Source of the DNA: Magnetospirillum sp. SS-4 | GTDB taxonomy: Bacteria; Pseudomonadota; Alphaproteobacteria; Rhodospirillales; Magnetospirillaceae | Assembly: GCF_902729425.1 (NCBI RefSeq) | Contig: NZ_CACVCH010000092.1 | Span: forward strand, 62,001 to 126,000 | DNA: 64,000 nucleotides | Reading direction: 5' to 3' | Shown: one piece after another, positions 8,741-17,241 of the stretch | How the letters are laid out: every line of letters starts with the position of its first letter | Position numbering within the stretch: the first letter of the stretch is position 1 | Made by a program: the position numbers and the translations under genes | The notes under the pieces: generated by a model | Told to the model about the DNA's origin: nothing | The model's input: only the letters and a program-made list of their open reading frames with translations | The model's database searches: none

Positions 8741-11620
8741 TTACGCCTTTTCAATGCGGCAAAGGGTGGTCTTGGTTTCCTGCATGGCGGTCACCGCGTC
8801 GTAGCCGTAGGTCTGGGCGGTGTTGGTGCTCTCGCCCAGAACGATGGGGTCGGCGCCCTCGGGGTATTTCGACCTGAGGTCCTTGCCCTGGAAACGGCCG
8901 CCGAAGTGGAACGGCATGAAGGCGACGCCACGGCCGACCCGTTCGGTGACCTTGGCCTTGACCTTGACCTTGCCGCCCTCGGGGCCGAACACCCAGCAAT
9001 CCTCGCCGGGGCGGATGCCGGCATTGTTGGCGTCGAAGGGATTGACCTCGACGAACATGTCGGGCTGCAACTCGGCCAGCCACGGATTGGACCGGGTCTC
9101 GTCGCCGCCGCCCTCGAACTCCACCAGGCGTCCCGAGGTCAGGATGATGGGGAAGTCCTTGGAGACGTCCTTGTCCTGGATCGACTTGTAGAGGAAGGGC
9201 AGCCGCATCATCTTCTTGTCGGCGTAGGTGGGATATTTCTCGACCAGATCGCGGCGCGGCGTGTACAGCGGTTCGCGGTGGATGGGAACCGGGTCGGGGA
9301 AGTTCCACACCACGGCGCGGGCCTTGCCGTTGCCGAACGGGGCGATGCCGTGCTTGACGGCGACGCGCTGGATGCCGCCCGACATGTCGATGGTCCAGGC
9401 GACGCCATCGGGATTGTCGCCGCCGATCTTGCGGATCATCGCCAGTTCCTCGGGCGTGAAGTCGCCCTCGAAGCCCAGCTTCTTCAGCATGCCGAAGGTG
9501 ATTCCGGGATGCCCCGACGGCAGTTCCGAGCCCATGGGGAACGAATCGACCGCCAGCAGGCTCTCGCCCTTGTATTCGGGGAACAGGGCGCGGAAGTTGA
9601 GGCCGCCGTCCTTCACATGCTTGGATGTGTCGTACAGGTTGGGAGTGCCGGGATGCTTGGCGCCGGCATTGCCCCAGCATGGCCACGGCAGGCCGTAGTA
9701 ATCGCCGTCGCACGGCCCGCCGACGGCGCGCAGCGTGGTCTTGTCGAAGGTGTGCTGGTTGGCCATGTGCAGCTTCAGCCGCTCGGGGCTTTGCCCGGTA
9801 TAGGCGATGGTCCAGGCGCCGAGGTTGATTTCGCGCAGGATGTCCTCGGGCAACGGGTCCGTGCCGTTGACCTTGATGTTCTTGAACAATTCGGCGGCAT
9901 AGCCGAATTTCCGGGCGAACAGGTACATGATCTCGTGGTCGGACTTGCACTCGAACATGGGCTTGATCACCCGCTCGCTCCACTGGATCGACCGGTTCGA
10001 CGCGGTGCGCGAGCCGTCCACCTCGAACTGGGTGGCGGCCGGCAGCAGATAGACGCCGTCGGTGCGGTCGTGCAGCACCGCCGAGACGGTGGGGTAGGGG
10101 TCGATGATCACCAGGGTGTCCAGCTTTTCCATCGCCTTCTTCAACTCGGGCTGGCGGACCTGGGAATTGGGGGCGTGGCCCCAGTAGATCATGGCCTTGA
10201 TGGTGTCGGGCTGGGCGACGTTCTCCTTGGCCTCGTTGACGCCGTCATACCAGCGCGATACCGGGATGCCGGGCGCCTCCATCAGCTCGGGCGTCTTGAA
10301 GCGGGCCTTGACCCATTCGTAATCCAGCCCCCATACCCGCGACCAGTGCTTCCAGGCCGGGGCGGCGAGGCCGTAATAGGCGGGCAGGGTGGCGACGTCG
10401 AGCCCCATGTCGGTGGCGCCCTGGACGTTGTCGTGGCCGCGGAAGATGTTGGTGCCGCCGCCGGCTACGCCCATGTTGCCCAGCGCCAGTTGCAAGATGC
10501 AGTAGGCGCGGACGTTGTTGTTGCCCACCGTGTGCTGGGTGCCGCCCATGCACCACACCACCGTGCCGGGACGGTTGTTGGCGAGAAGCTGGGCGACGCG
10601 CTTGACCTGGGCGCCGGGAACGCCGGTGACGCGCTCGGTTTCCTCCGGCGTCCACTTGGCGACCTCGGCCCTGGCCTGATCCATGCCCCAGACGCGGGTC
10701 CGGATGAATTCCTTGTCCTCCCAGCCGTTCTCGAAGATGTGCCACAGGATGCCCCAGATCAGCGGCACGTCGGTGCCCGACCGCATGCGGACGAATTCGT
10801 CCGCGTGGGCGGCGGTGCGGGTGAAGCGGGGATCGCAGACGATCAGCGGCGCCTTGTTCTGCTCCTTCGCCTTCAAGATGTGCAGCATGGCGACCGGATG
10901 GGCCTCGGCTGCGTTGGAGCCGATGAAGAACATCGCCTTGGAATTGTGGATGTCGTTGTAGGAATTGGTCATGGCGCCGTAGCCCCAGGTCTGGGCGACG
11001 CCGGCGACGGTGGTGGAATGGCAGATGCGGGCCTGATGGTCGACGTTGTTGGTGCCCCACAGGGCGGCGAACTTGCGCAGCAGGTAGGCCTGCTCGTTCG
11101 AGAACTTGGCCGAGCCCAGCCAGTAGACGGAATCGGGGCCGGATGTCTCGCGGATCTTGAGGAGGCGGTCGCCGACCTCGTCGATGGCCTGCTGCCAGCT
11201 GATGCGCTTGTACTTGCCGCCTTCCAGCTTCATGGGATATTTCAGCCGGCGGTCGCCGTGGGCGTGCTCGCGCACCGCCGCGCCCTTGGCGCAATGGCCG
11301 CCCAGGTTCAGCGGGCTGTCGAAGGCCGGTTCCTGCCCGACCCAGACGCCGTTGACCACTTCGGCGTTGACGGTGCAGCCGACCGAGCAGTGGGTGCAGA
11401 TCGAACGCTTGATCTCGGCCTTGGGGTCCGAGGGGGCGGGGGCCGCCCCGGCCTTGCGCACCGTGCCGGCCGACATGCCGGCGGCCAGGGCGCCGCCGCC
11501 GACGGCCAGGCCCGAGCGCTTGAGAAAGGCGCGACGATCAACGGCGCCGCCGGCCACCGAGGCCAGGGTCTCCGAAAGGCGGCTTTGCGAAGCCTGGCCC
11601 TCACGCTTCTTGATCAGCAT
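8741..11620 (-). CDS. fdoG: Formate dehydrogenase alpha subunit (Mo/W bis-MGD, Tat-exported)
   Basis: The 959-residue catalytic subunit oxidises formate to CO2 in the periplasm. A twin-arginine signal (RRAFLK at residues 29-34) is followed by the [4Fe-4S] ligands C75, C78, C82 and C110 and a molybdopterin oxidoreductase body. The active-site position is an ordinary cysteine in RICHSTTVAG (C200-H201), so this is a Cys-type and not a selenocysteine enzyme; no UGA recoding is needed. The ATG at 11620 has GGAG 8 bases upstream. It lies in an operon with a TorD-type chaperone and a small Tat protein upstream and the FeS, lipoprotein and cytochrome genes downstream. Confidence 0.95.
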   Translation of the reverse strand: MLIKKREGQASQSRLSETLASVAGGAVDRRAFLKRSGLAVGGGALAAGMSAGTVRKAGAAPAPSDPKAEIKRSICTHCSVGCTVNAEVVNGVWVGQEPAFDSPLNLGGHCAKGAAVREHAHGDRRLKYPMKLEGGKYKRISWQQAIDEVGDRLLKIRETSGPDSVYWLGSAKFSNEQAYLLRKFAALWGTNNVDHQARICHSTTVAGVAQTWGYGAMTNSYNDIHNSKAMFFIGSNAAEAHPVAMLHILKAKEQNKAPLIVCDPRFTRTAAHADEFVRMRSGTDVPLIWGILWHIFENGWEDKEFIRTRVWGMDQARAEVAKWTPEETERVTGVPGAQVKRVAQLLANNRPGTVVWCMGGTQHTVGNNNVRAYCILQLALGNMGVAGGGTNIFRGHDNVQGATDMGLDVATLPAYYGLAAPAWKHWSRVWGLDYEWVKARFKTPELMEAPGIPVSRWYDGVNEAKENVAQPDTIKAMIYWGHAPNSQVRQPELKKAMEKLDTLVIIDPYPTVSAVLHDRTDGVYLLPAATQFEVDGSRTASNRSIQWSERVIKPMFECKSDHEIMYLFARKFGYAAELFKNIKVNGTDPLPEDILREINLGAWTIAYTGQSPERLKLHMANQHTFDKTTLRAVGGPCDGDYYGLPWPCWGNAGAKHPGTPNLYDTSKHVKDGGLNFRALFPEYKGESLLAVDSFPMGSELPSGHPGITFGMLKKLGFEGDFTPEELAMIRKIGGDNPDGVAWTIDMSGGIQRVAVKHGIAPFGNGKARAVVWNFPDPVPIHREPLYTPRRDLVEKYPTYADKKMMRLPFLYKSIQDKDVSKDFPIILTSGRLVEFEGGGDETRSNPWLAELQPDMFVEVNPFDANNAGIRPGEDCWVFGPEGGKVKVKAKVTERVGRGVAFMPFHFGGRFQGKDLRSKYPEGADPIVLGESTNTAQTYGYDAVTAMQETKTTLCRIEKA

Positions 11621-11637
11621 GGCGAATTCTCCGGTTC

Positions 11638-11841
11638 TCAGAAGCCGGCGGCCTCGTAGGCGCGGCGGACATGGTCGGTTTCGCGGTAGCCGGCCTCCTG
11701 GCGGGGGGCGGCCGGCGTCTGGGCGTCGGCCGTGGCGGCGCCGATGCCGGCGGCGGCGGCCGCTCCGGCTCCGGCGGTCAGGCCGAGGCCGCGCAGGAAG
11801 CCGCGGCGGTCGAGGTTGGATGCGTCGGATCGTTCGGTCAT
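11638..11841 (-). CDS. Small Tat-signal protein of formate dehydrogenase operons
   Basis: A 67-residue protein consisting mainly of a twin-arginine signal (RRGFLRGLGL near residues 12-21), an alanine/glycine-rich hydrophobic stretch and about 25 mature residues ending in a YRETDHVRRAYEAAGF-like tail. It matches the known short family called formate dehydrogenase region Tat target, found just upstream of fdhA. The role is unknown; it may be a small export partner of the enzyme. I chose the ATG at 11841 (GGAG 6 bases upstream); ATG 11853 is an alternative. Confidence 0.85.
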   Translation of the reverse strand: MTERSDASNLDRRGFLRGLGLTAGAGAAAAAGIGAATADAQTPAAPRQEAGYRETDHVRRAYEAAGF

Positions 11842-11855
11842 CGGAGACTCCATGG

Positions 11856-12461
11856 TCAATCCAGCATGGCGAAGGCCTGGGTTTCGATATCGACAAACAC
11901 GCGCCCGACCGCGCCCACCGCCCGGTAGAACCTGGCGGAATCGGCCTTTTCCAGATCGAGGAGGAAGCGAGGCAGCCACGATCCCAGATGGGCGTCGAAA
12001 AAATCCTTTTGCGCGGCGAGGGGTAGTGGCTCGCCGAACAGGCCGGTGATGAGGCCCTGCATCATTTCCAGCAGCGAGGCGGCGTGATCCTCGGGCTCGG
12101 AAATGCCCGGCGAGGGCTCGATTCCCAACCGCGCCATGGCGTCGCGCAGCTCGGCCAGCGGCTTTTCATGCAGGAAGCCGGTCAGGTACCAGGAGGCGAA
12201 CGGCGTCAGTTCGCCGCCGGTGACGCCGATGAACAGGGCGTCGTATTCGTCGGACACCATGGCGGGGTCGGCCTCGGCGGCGGCCCTGGCCAGCCCGCCC
12301 AGGGCGAGGCCCAGCGGCGTGGAATCCGGCGTCATGGCGGCCAGCCGGGCCAGCAGTTCCGGGGAAGGCGGCGCCACCAGCAGCGAGGCGAGCAGGCCAT
12401 AGAAACGGGCCCGCAGAAAATCTTCCTCGGCAACGGTGTCGTGAGCGGACAACGCCTGCAT
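11856..12461 (-). CDS. TorD/DmsD-family chaperone for formate dehydrogenase
   Basis: This 201-residue all-helical protein is a redox-enzyme maturation chaperone of the TorD family. Supporting features are the N-terminal RARFYGLLASLL helix, the central YDALFIG and ASWYLTGFLHEKPL motif region and the EPEDHAASLLEMM segment typical of the family. It is expected to bind the alpha subunit or its Tat signal while cofactor is inserted. The ATG at 12461 has GGGAG 5 bases upstream. It is the first gene of the formate dehydrogenase operon. Confidence 0.9.
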   Translation of the reverse strand: MQALSAHDTVAEEDFLRARFYGLLASLLVAPPSPELLARLAAMTPDSTPLGLALGGLARAAAEADPAMVSDEYDALFIGVTGGELTPFASWYLTGFLHEKPLAELRDAMARLGIEPSPGISEPEDHAASLLEMMQGLITGLFGEPLPLAAQKDFFDAHLGSWLPRFLLDLEKADSARFYRAVGAVGRVFVDIETQAFAMLD

Positions 12462-12538
12462 TGTGTCTCCCGTCGGTTCGGGTCTGTCGCCGAATCCTTG
12501 GCCGCGCTGGGGCGGCGGCGAGACAATCATCCTCTCAT

Positions 12539-12549
12539 TGGTCTGACCA
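12539..12549. promoter_or_regulatory. Possible GntR/FadR-type operator upstream of formate dehydrogenase operon
   Basis: TGGTCTGACCA is a perfect 5+1+5 inverted repeat, preceded by AT, in the promoter region of the TorD-fdh operon. The form TGGTNNNACCA is that of FadR/PdhR-type (FCD subfamily) GntR regulators. No GntR gene is in the window, so the assignment is by resemblance only. The rest of 12462-12723 is AT-rich promoter DNA with no supportable gene. Confidence 0.4.
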
Positions 12550-12723
12550 GTCAAGTCTGACAGAGTACTGATGGTCCAATGGATAAGTCGGTGGCAAGTT
12601 GCCTTATGCTGCCATGCAATATTATATTATCAAAAACCAGCAATTAACTTTAATGTGTTTTTATTTCTGAATTTTACGATTGCGACGAATTAAATGCATA
12701 ATCTTGCAGGAGGCGGACTGGCG

Positions 12724-13971
12724 CTAGCTGCCCCTGACGATATCGACGGGATTGAGGCGCGAGGCGCGGCGCGCCGGCACCCAGGCCGCCAGGGTGGCCG
12801 AGACGATGGCCATGGCGGCGCTGATGATGTAGTGGCGCGGCGTGCGGTAGAGGATGAACCCCTGGGCCTTGACGAATCCCTCCATCTCGAAATCCAGCGA
12901 AGCCATGAATTCGATCAGCCCCCAGCCCATGGCCCAGCCGATCAGGGTGCCGATCAGGCCGACGATCAGTCCTTCCATGACGAAGATGCGCCGGACGTCC
13001 TTGTCGCGAAATCCCATGGATTTCAGGATGCCGATATCCCGGGTCTTCTCGAACACCACGGTGGAGATGACATTGAAGATGCCGAAGCAGGCGACGATCA
13101 GGATGGCGCTGACCGTTGAATACATGATGGCGTTCTGGATGACGAAGATGCCCAGCACGTTGCGCGACTGCTCCTGCCACGGTTCGGAGCGGTAGCCGAA
13201 CTGGCGCTCGATCAGGGCGGCCAGCGGCGCCGCCTGCTCGACGTCGTCCAGGCGGATATTGATGCGGTTGATGACGTTGGGGCGGTTTTGCAGCACCTGC
13301 GCCTTCTTCAGCAGGACATAGGTGTCGAAATTGTCGATCAGGGTGATGCCGCTGGAGAAGATTCCCACCACCTTCATCTTGAGCACCACGCCGGCCGGCG
13401 ACACCGCCGAGATCAGGTCGCCCTGGCGAATGCCGCCCTTCTTGGCGACACCGTCGCCGATGATGATGGCGTTCGAGGTGGTGTAGAGCGAATCCAGGGT
13501 GCCCGACAGCAAGTCCTTCTCGATATGGGTCACCTTGCGCTCGCGCACCGGGTCGATGCCGGTGACGTTGACCGACAGGTCCTTGTTGCCGAAACGCAGC
13601 AGCAGGTTGCCCGACAGCACCGGGGCGACGTGGATTCCGTCCATTTCCTCCAGGGTGGCCAGCATGTTGCGGGCCCCCCTGATGCCTCGGGTCTCGGTCC
13701 TGGGCTTGATGCCGGCCAGCGCCACCGCACCGTCCCCGAACACCCGCTCCACCGGCTGCCGGGGGGCGGTGCGGACCTCGTCCTTGACGATGACATGGGG
13801 CTGGACGTCGATGATGCGGGCGATGAAGTCGCGCTGGAACCCCTGCATCATGGCCGATATGCCGATGAAGAACGCCACGCCCAGCGATACGCCCAGCAGC
13901 GACACCAGCGTCTGGCGGCGGCGGTGCAGCAGATGCTGAACCGCGATGTCGAGACCGAGCGGCAGGGCCAT
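12724..13971 (-). CDS. ABC transporter permease, FtsX/LolC-MacB type
   Basis: The 415-residue protein has the classic FtsX-like layout: one N-terminal membrane span (about 20-42), a large periplasmic domain to about residue 270, then three spans (about 275-305, 325-350 and 375-400) and a C-terminal PARRASRLNPVDIVRG motif typical of the family. It is related to LolC/LolE and DevC permeases, which move lipids, lipoproteins or other hydrophobic cargo. It follows the membrane-fusion gene by 13 bases. There is no ATP-binding partner gene on either side, which is unusual. Substrate unknown. Confidence 0.88.
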   Translation of the reverse strand: MALPLGLDIAVQHLLHRRRQTLVSLLGVSLGVAFFIGISAMMQGFQRDFIARIIDVQPHVIVKDEVRTAPRQPVERVFGDGAVALAGIKPRTETRGIRGARNMLATLEEMDGIHVAPVLSGNLLLRFGNKDLSVNVTGIDPVRERKVTHIEKDLLSGTLDSLYTTSNAIIIGDGVAKKGGIRQGDLISAVSPAGVVLKMKVVGIFSSGITLIDNFDTYVLLKKAQVLQNRPNVINRINIRLDDVEQAAPLAALIERQFGYRSEPWQEQSRNVLGIFVIQNAIMYSTVSAILIVACFGIFNVISTVVFEKTRDIGILKSMGFRDKDVRRIFVMEGLIVGLIGTLIGWAMGWGLIEFMASLDFEMEGFVKAQGFILYRTPRHYIISAAMAIVSATLAAWVPARRASRLNPVDIVRGS

Positions 13972-13984
13972 GCCGGGTCTCTCC

Positions 13985-15001
13985 TTATTTCGGCCGGACG
14001 CGGTCGCCGACCTTGAGCCCGGCCGGTGGCGCCGCGATAATCATCCGGCCGGCGGCAAGCCCGTCGGACACTTCGACCATGGTCCGGCCGCGAATGCCGG
14101 TCCTGACCGGGATCGCCGCCACCGTCCCGTCTTCCGCCGTCAGCACCATGCCGTCCAGCAGGGCGCTGGCCGGCACCAGCAGGGCGTCGGCCGTCTCGCG
14201 GGTGATGATGTTGATCTCGGCGGTCATGCCCACCAGCAGCGGCGTGTCGTCGGGCAGCGCCACCCGGACCCGGAAGGTCTTGTTGATGGGATCGCCCTTG
14301 GGGGTGATGCGGTCCACCCTGGCCTCCAGCACCCGGTCCGTGAAGGCGTCGGCCTTGATCAGCACCGTCTGGCCGACCCGGACGCGGGCGATGTCTTCTT
14401 CGTCCACCTCGGCGGTGACGCGCAGCGGCCGGGGCGCTCCGACCCAGAACAGCACGTCCTTCATTTCGGCCAGTTCGCCGATCTCGCCGTCGCGGCGCAG
14501 CACCACGCCGTCCAGGGGCGAGGTCACCACTAGGTCGGTGCGGCGCTGGCGCGCCGCGCTGATGGCGGCGATAACCTGATTGTACTCGCTCCTGGATTTC
14601 TCCTCCGCCTCCTTGCTGCGGATGCCGCGTTCGGCCAGGGCGCGGGAACGGTTCACTTCCTCGCGCCAATAGGCGGCCTTGGCCTCCAGCTCCGAGATCT
14701 TGGCGCGGGCCTCGCGGTCGTCGAGCCGGGCCAGTGGCTGTCCCTCCCTGACGCTGTCGCCCTCAAAGGCGAGAATCTCGGCGATGCGCCCCGGCACCAC
14801 CGGCGCGATCCTGGCCCATTTCTCCGCCTCGACCGTGCCGGTGGCGTAGATGGCTTCCACCGCCGGTCCCTGGCGGACGGCGACCATGACGACCTCGGTG
14901 GCGCCGTTGGCCCGCCACAGCCACGCTCCGCCGCCGGCCAGGGCGAGAACCGCCACGATCAGGGGGAGGCGGGCAACAAGGCGGTTCACGGGACCGGTCA
15001 C
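13985..15001 (-). CDS. HlyD/MacA-type membrane-fusion protein
   Basis: The 338-residue periplasmic adaptor has an N-terminal anchor (about residues 10-28), a lipoyl-like half near residues 55-85 (PVVPGRIAEIL), a helical hairpin near 105-160, the second half of the lipoyl domain (VTSPLDGVVLRRDGEIG) and a beta-barrel C-terminus. It starts with GTG overlapping the stop of the preceding 44-residue membrane protein as GTGA, so translation is probably coupled. With the downstream permease it forms two parts of a MacAB/DevBC-type exporter. Confidence 0.88.
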   Translation of the reverse strand: MTGPVNRLVARLPLIVAVLALAGGGAWLWRANGATEVVMVAVRQGPAVEAIYATGTVEAEKWARIAPVVPGRIAEILAFEGDSVREGQPLARLDDREARAKISELEAKAAYWREEVNRSRALAERGIRSKEAEEKSRSEYNQVIAAISAARQRRTDLVVTSPLDGVVLRRDGEIGELAEMKDVLFWVGAPRPLRVTAEVDEEDIARVRVGQTVLIKADAFTDRVLEARVDRITPKGDPINKTFRVRVALPDDTPLLVGMTAEINIITRETADALLVPASALLDGMVLTAEDGTVAAIPVRTGIRGRTMVEVSDGLAAGRMIIAAPPAGLKVGDRVRPK

Positions 15002-15132
15002 CGCGCCGACAGCAGGACGAGCAACAGAACGGTGGCGGCGATGAAGGCGCCGATCAGCAGGGGTGAACGGCGGTGGCTGGGGGTGATGGACGATTGGGAA
15101 TCCTGCGGGGGGCGGCTATCGGAATCGGACAT
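14998..15132 (-). CDS. 44-residue single-span membrane protein
   Basis: A small protein with a hydrophilic, Ser/Asp/Pro-rich N-terminus and a single C-terminal membrane span (LLIGAFIAATVLLLVLLSA). The ATG at 15132 has GGAG 9 bases upstream and the stop overlaps the GTG of the membrane-fusion gene. The coupling and the well-formed span argue it is real and part of the same exporter unit. Family not recognised. Confidence 0.6.
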   Translation of the reverse strand: MSDSDSRPPQDSQSSITPSHRRSPLLIGAFIAATVLLLVLLSAR

Positions 15133-15161
15133 GGTCGGAGGCTCCGGTTTCTGGTCTTGGT

Positions 15162-15171
15162 CCACTAGTGG
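15162..15171. promoter_or_regulatory. Palindrome in the exporter promoter (CCACTAGTGG)
   Basis: A perfect 10-base palindrome, CCACTAGTGG, sits about 30 bases upstream of the 44-residue membrane-protein start, flanked by GGT on the left and TCC on the right. Its place fits a TetR- or MarR-type operator of an efflux unit, but no adjacent regulator gene supports this. A longer inverted repeat GGTGAATC/GATTCACC (15188-15195 with 15224-15231) lies just beyond it. The rest of 15133-15312 holds no supportable gene. Confidence 0.3.
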
Positions 15172-15312
15172 TCCGATCCTTTCGGAAGGTGAATCGGCCC
15201 GCAACGTATTGAGATGGCGCTCTGATTCACCATGCAGATCGTTCGCGGGGGGTGAACCATCCGTGTGGATCAGAGTGCCAGGAGGCGGAAAACGGCTATT
15301 CGACGGGCGGCA

Positions 15313-16626
15313 TCATATGGTCTCCAGCATCTCTTCCACCGTATCCCAGGCACGGTTCAACTCGGCCTCGGTGGTGCAGTAGGGCGGCAGCAGGTAGAGC
15401 ACGTTGCCCAGTGGCCGCAGCAGCAGGCCGCGCGCCAGGAATTCCCGCTTCAGCCGGGCGCCGATTGCGGCGCCATAGCCCTCGTCGCCACCGGTGACGT
15501 CGAGGGCGGCGATGGTACCACACAACCGCGTCCGGGCCACGTTGCGGCGCGGGCGGAGACGGTCCAGCCGGGCGCGGTGCAGCGTCTCGATGGCCTGAAT
15601 GCGCGGCAGGCAGTCGGGAGCCTGCAACAGGTCGAGTGAGGCGAGGCCGGCGGCACAGCCCAGCGGATTGGCGGTGTAGGAATGGCCGTGCAGAAATGCG
15701 CGCGTCAGGTCCGGGCCTAGGAATTCGGCGTAGATGGCCTCGCGCGCCACCGTCATGGACAGCGGCAGGAAGCCGCCGGTCAGCCCCTTGGACAGGCAGA
15801 CCAGATCGGGGGTGATGCCGGCCTTGACGCAGGCGAACACCGCGCCGGTGCGGCCGAAGCCGGTCATGATCTCGTCGGCGATCAGCAAGGACTCGTTGCC
15901 GCGCACCCGTTCCTCCAGCGCTCTGAGGAATTGCGGGCGGCACATGCGCATGCCGGCGGCGCCCTGGATCAGGGGCTCGATGATCACCGCCGCCACATGG
16001 TCGGGATGGCTGGCGAAGATCAGGTCCAGCGCTTCCAGCGCCTCCCGTTCCTTGGTGTCGACGTCGGGATCGTCGTCCCAGGTGGCGGGAAACGGCACCG
16101 TCTTGACCGGAAACAGCATTTCCCGCCATGCCTCGAAATATCCCGAGGACTGGCCGGCCGACATGGCCCCCACCGTATCGCCGTGATAGCCGCCCTCGAA
16201 GGCGACGATAATGCCGCGATGCTGTCCCCGGTTGCGCCAGTACTGGTGTGCCAGCTTCAGCGCAACCTCGACGGCGGTGGAGCCGTCGTCGGAATAGAAC
16301 ACCCGGTCGAGGTCGCCGGGCAACAGGCTGGTCACCCGCTGGGCCAGCCGCGCCGCCGGTTCGTGGGTGAAGTCGGCGAAGATCACCTGTTCCAGCCGCA
16401 TGGCCTGATCGGCGATGGCCTGGGCGATGGCGGGGTGGCCGTGACCGTGCAGGTTCACCCACCACGACGACACCATATCCAGGTATTCGCGGCCGTCGGC
16501 GCCGTAGATGGTCGCCCCCCGGCCGCCCAGGGCCAGGATGGGCGGGCTGGCGGTGGCGGCCTGGGTGAAGGGGTGCCACACATGGCGGGCGTCAAGCTCG
16601 CGAAGCTGGTCGTAGGACAGGGTCAT
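15313..16626 (-). CDS. bioA: Adenosylmethionine-8-amino-7-oxononanoate aminotransferase
   Basis: The 437-residue PLP enzyme converts KAPA to DAPA with S-adenosylmethionine as amino donor. It has the N-terminal HVWHPFTQ motif characteristic of BioA, YSDDGSTAVEVALK, the cofactor Asp in LIADEIMTGFGRTG and the PLP lysine in CLSKGLTGGFLPLS. Length is normal for the family. It is the last gene of the bioF-H-C-D-A unit, 3 bases after bioD. Confidence 0.96.
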   Translation of the reverse strand: MTLSYDQLRELDARHVWHPFTQAATASPPILALGGRGATIYGADGREYLDMVSSWWVNLHGHGHPAIAQAIADQAMRLEQVIFADFTHEPAARLAQRVTSLLPGDLDRVFYSDDGSTAVEVALKLAHQYWRNRGQHRGIIVAFEGGYHGDTVGAMSAGQSSGYFEAWREMLFPVKTVPFPATWDDDPDVDTKEREALEALDLIFASHPDHVAAVIIEPLIQGAAGMRMCRPQFLRALEERVRGNESLLIADEIMTGFGRTGAVFACVKAGITPDLVCLSKGLTGGFLPLSMTVAREAIYAEFLGPDLTRAFLHGHSYTANPLGCAAGLASLDLLQAPDCLPRIQAIETLHRARLDRLRPRRNVARTRLCGTIAALDVTGGDEGYGAAIGARLKREFLARGLLLRPLGNVLYLLPPYCTTEAELNRAWDTVEEMLETI

Positions 16627-16629
16627 GGC

Positions 16630-17241
16630 TCATCCAGGACAGGAGAAGGCGGGGGGCGGCAGGCTGGCCAGCACCGATTGGGTCAGCGCCGGCAGCGGCT
16701 GGATCTCGGCCAGGACCGGGGCGCCGCCGAAATGCTCTATGGCCTGGCGGTTGGCGGGATTGCGCTGGCCGTTCATCACCACGCCCAGCACCGGCACATG
16801 GCGGCGGCGCAGGATTTCCAGGGTCATCAGGGTATGGTTGATGGTGCCGAGGCCGCTGCGCGCCACCACCACCGCCGACAGGCGCAGCCGGGCCATCAGG
16901 TCGACCATCAGCGCCAGTTCGTTGATGGGCACCATCACGCCGCCGGCCCCTTCCACCACCAGCGGCGTCTGGGTCGCCGGCGGTTCCAGGGCGGACAGGT
17001 CGATGCGCGTCCGTTCGCGCCGGGCGGCCTCGTGCGGCGACAGCGGCGCCTGAAGCAGGATCGCCGGTGGATGAATCACGGCCAGTGGGGCGAGACGCGC
17101 CACCGTGTCGGAATCGCTGTCCTCGGCGGCGCCGGTCTGGATCGGCTTCCAATAATCGGCGCGCCAGTTGAGGGCCAGCCAGGCCGCCACCAGGGTCTTG
17201 CCCACGCCGGTATCGGTACCGGTGACGAACACGCCCCTCAC
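16630..17241 (-). CDS. bioD: Dethiobiotin synthetase
   Basis: This ATP-dependent carboxylase (203 residues) closes the ureido ring of dethiobiotin. The P-loop GTDTGVGKT is at residues 8-16 and KPIQTG follows near residue 35; VEGAGG near residue 105 is the usual BioD motif. The start is a GTG at 17241 overlapping the bioC stop (GTGA); the frame is open upstream but lies inside bioC. Confidence 0.94.
   Translation of the reverse strand: MRGVFVTGTDTGVGKTLVAAWLALNWRADYWKPIQTGAAEDSDSDTVARLAPLAVIHPPAILLQAPLSPHEAARRERTRIDLSALEPPATQTPLVVEGAGGVMVPINELALMVDLMARLRLSAVVVARSGLGTINHTLMTLEILRRRHVPVLGVVMNGQRNPANRQAIEHFGGAPVLAEIQPLPALTQSVLASLPPPAFSCPG

Noticed and set aside
10900-11000. Selenocysteine codon in the formate dehydrogenase
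   Set aside because: The active-site position reads as an ordinary cysteine codon (C200), and the frame is uninterrupted.
8546-11659. Very long plus-strand open frame opposite the formate dehydrogenase alpha gene
   Set aside because: Its composition is typical of a high-GC antisense shadow, and the minus strand carries an unmistakable molybdenum enzyme over the same bases.
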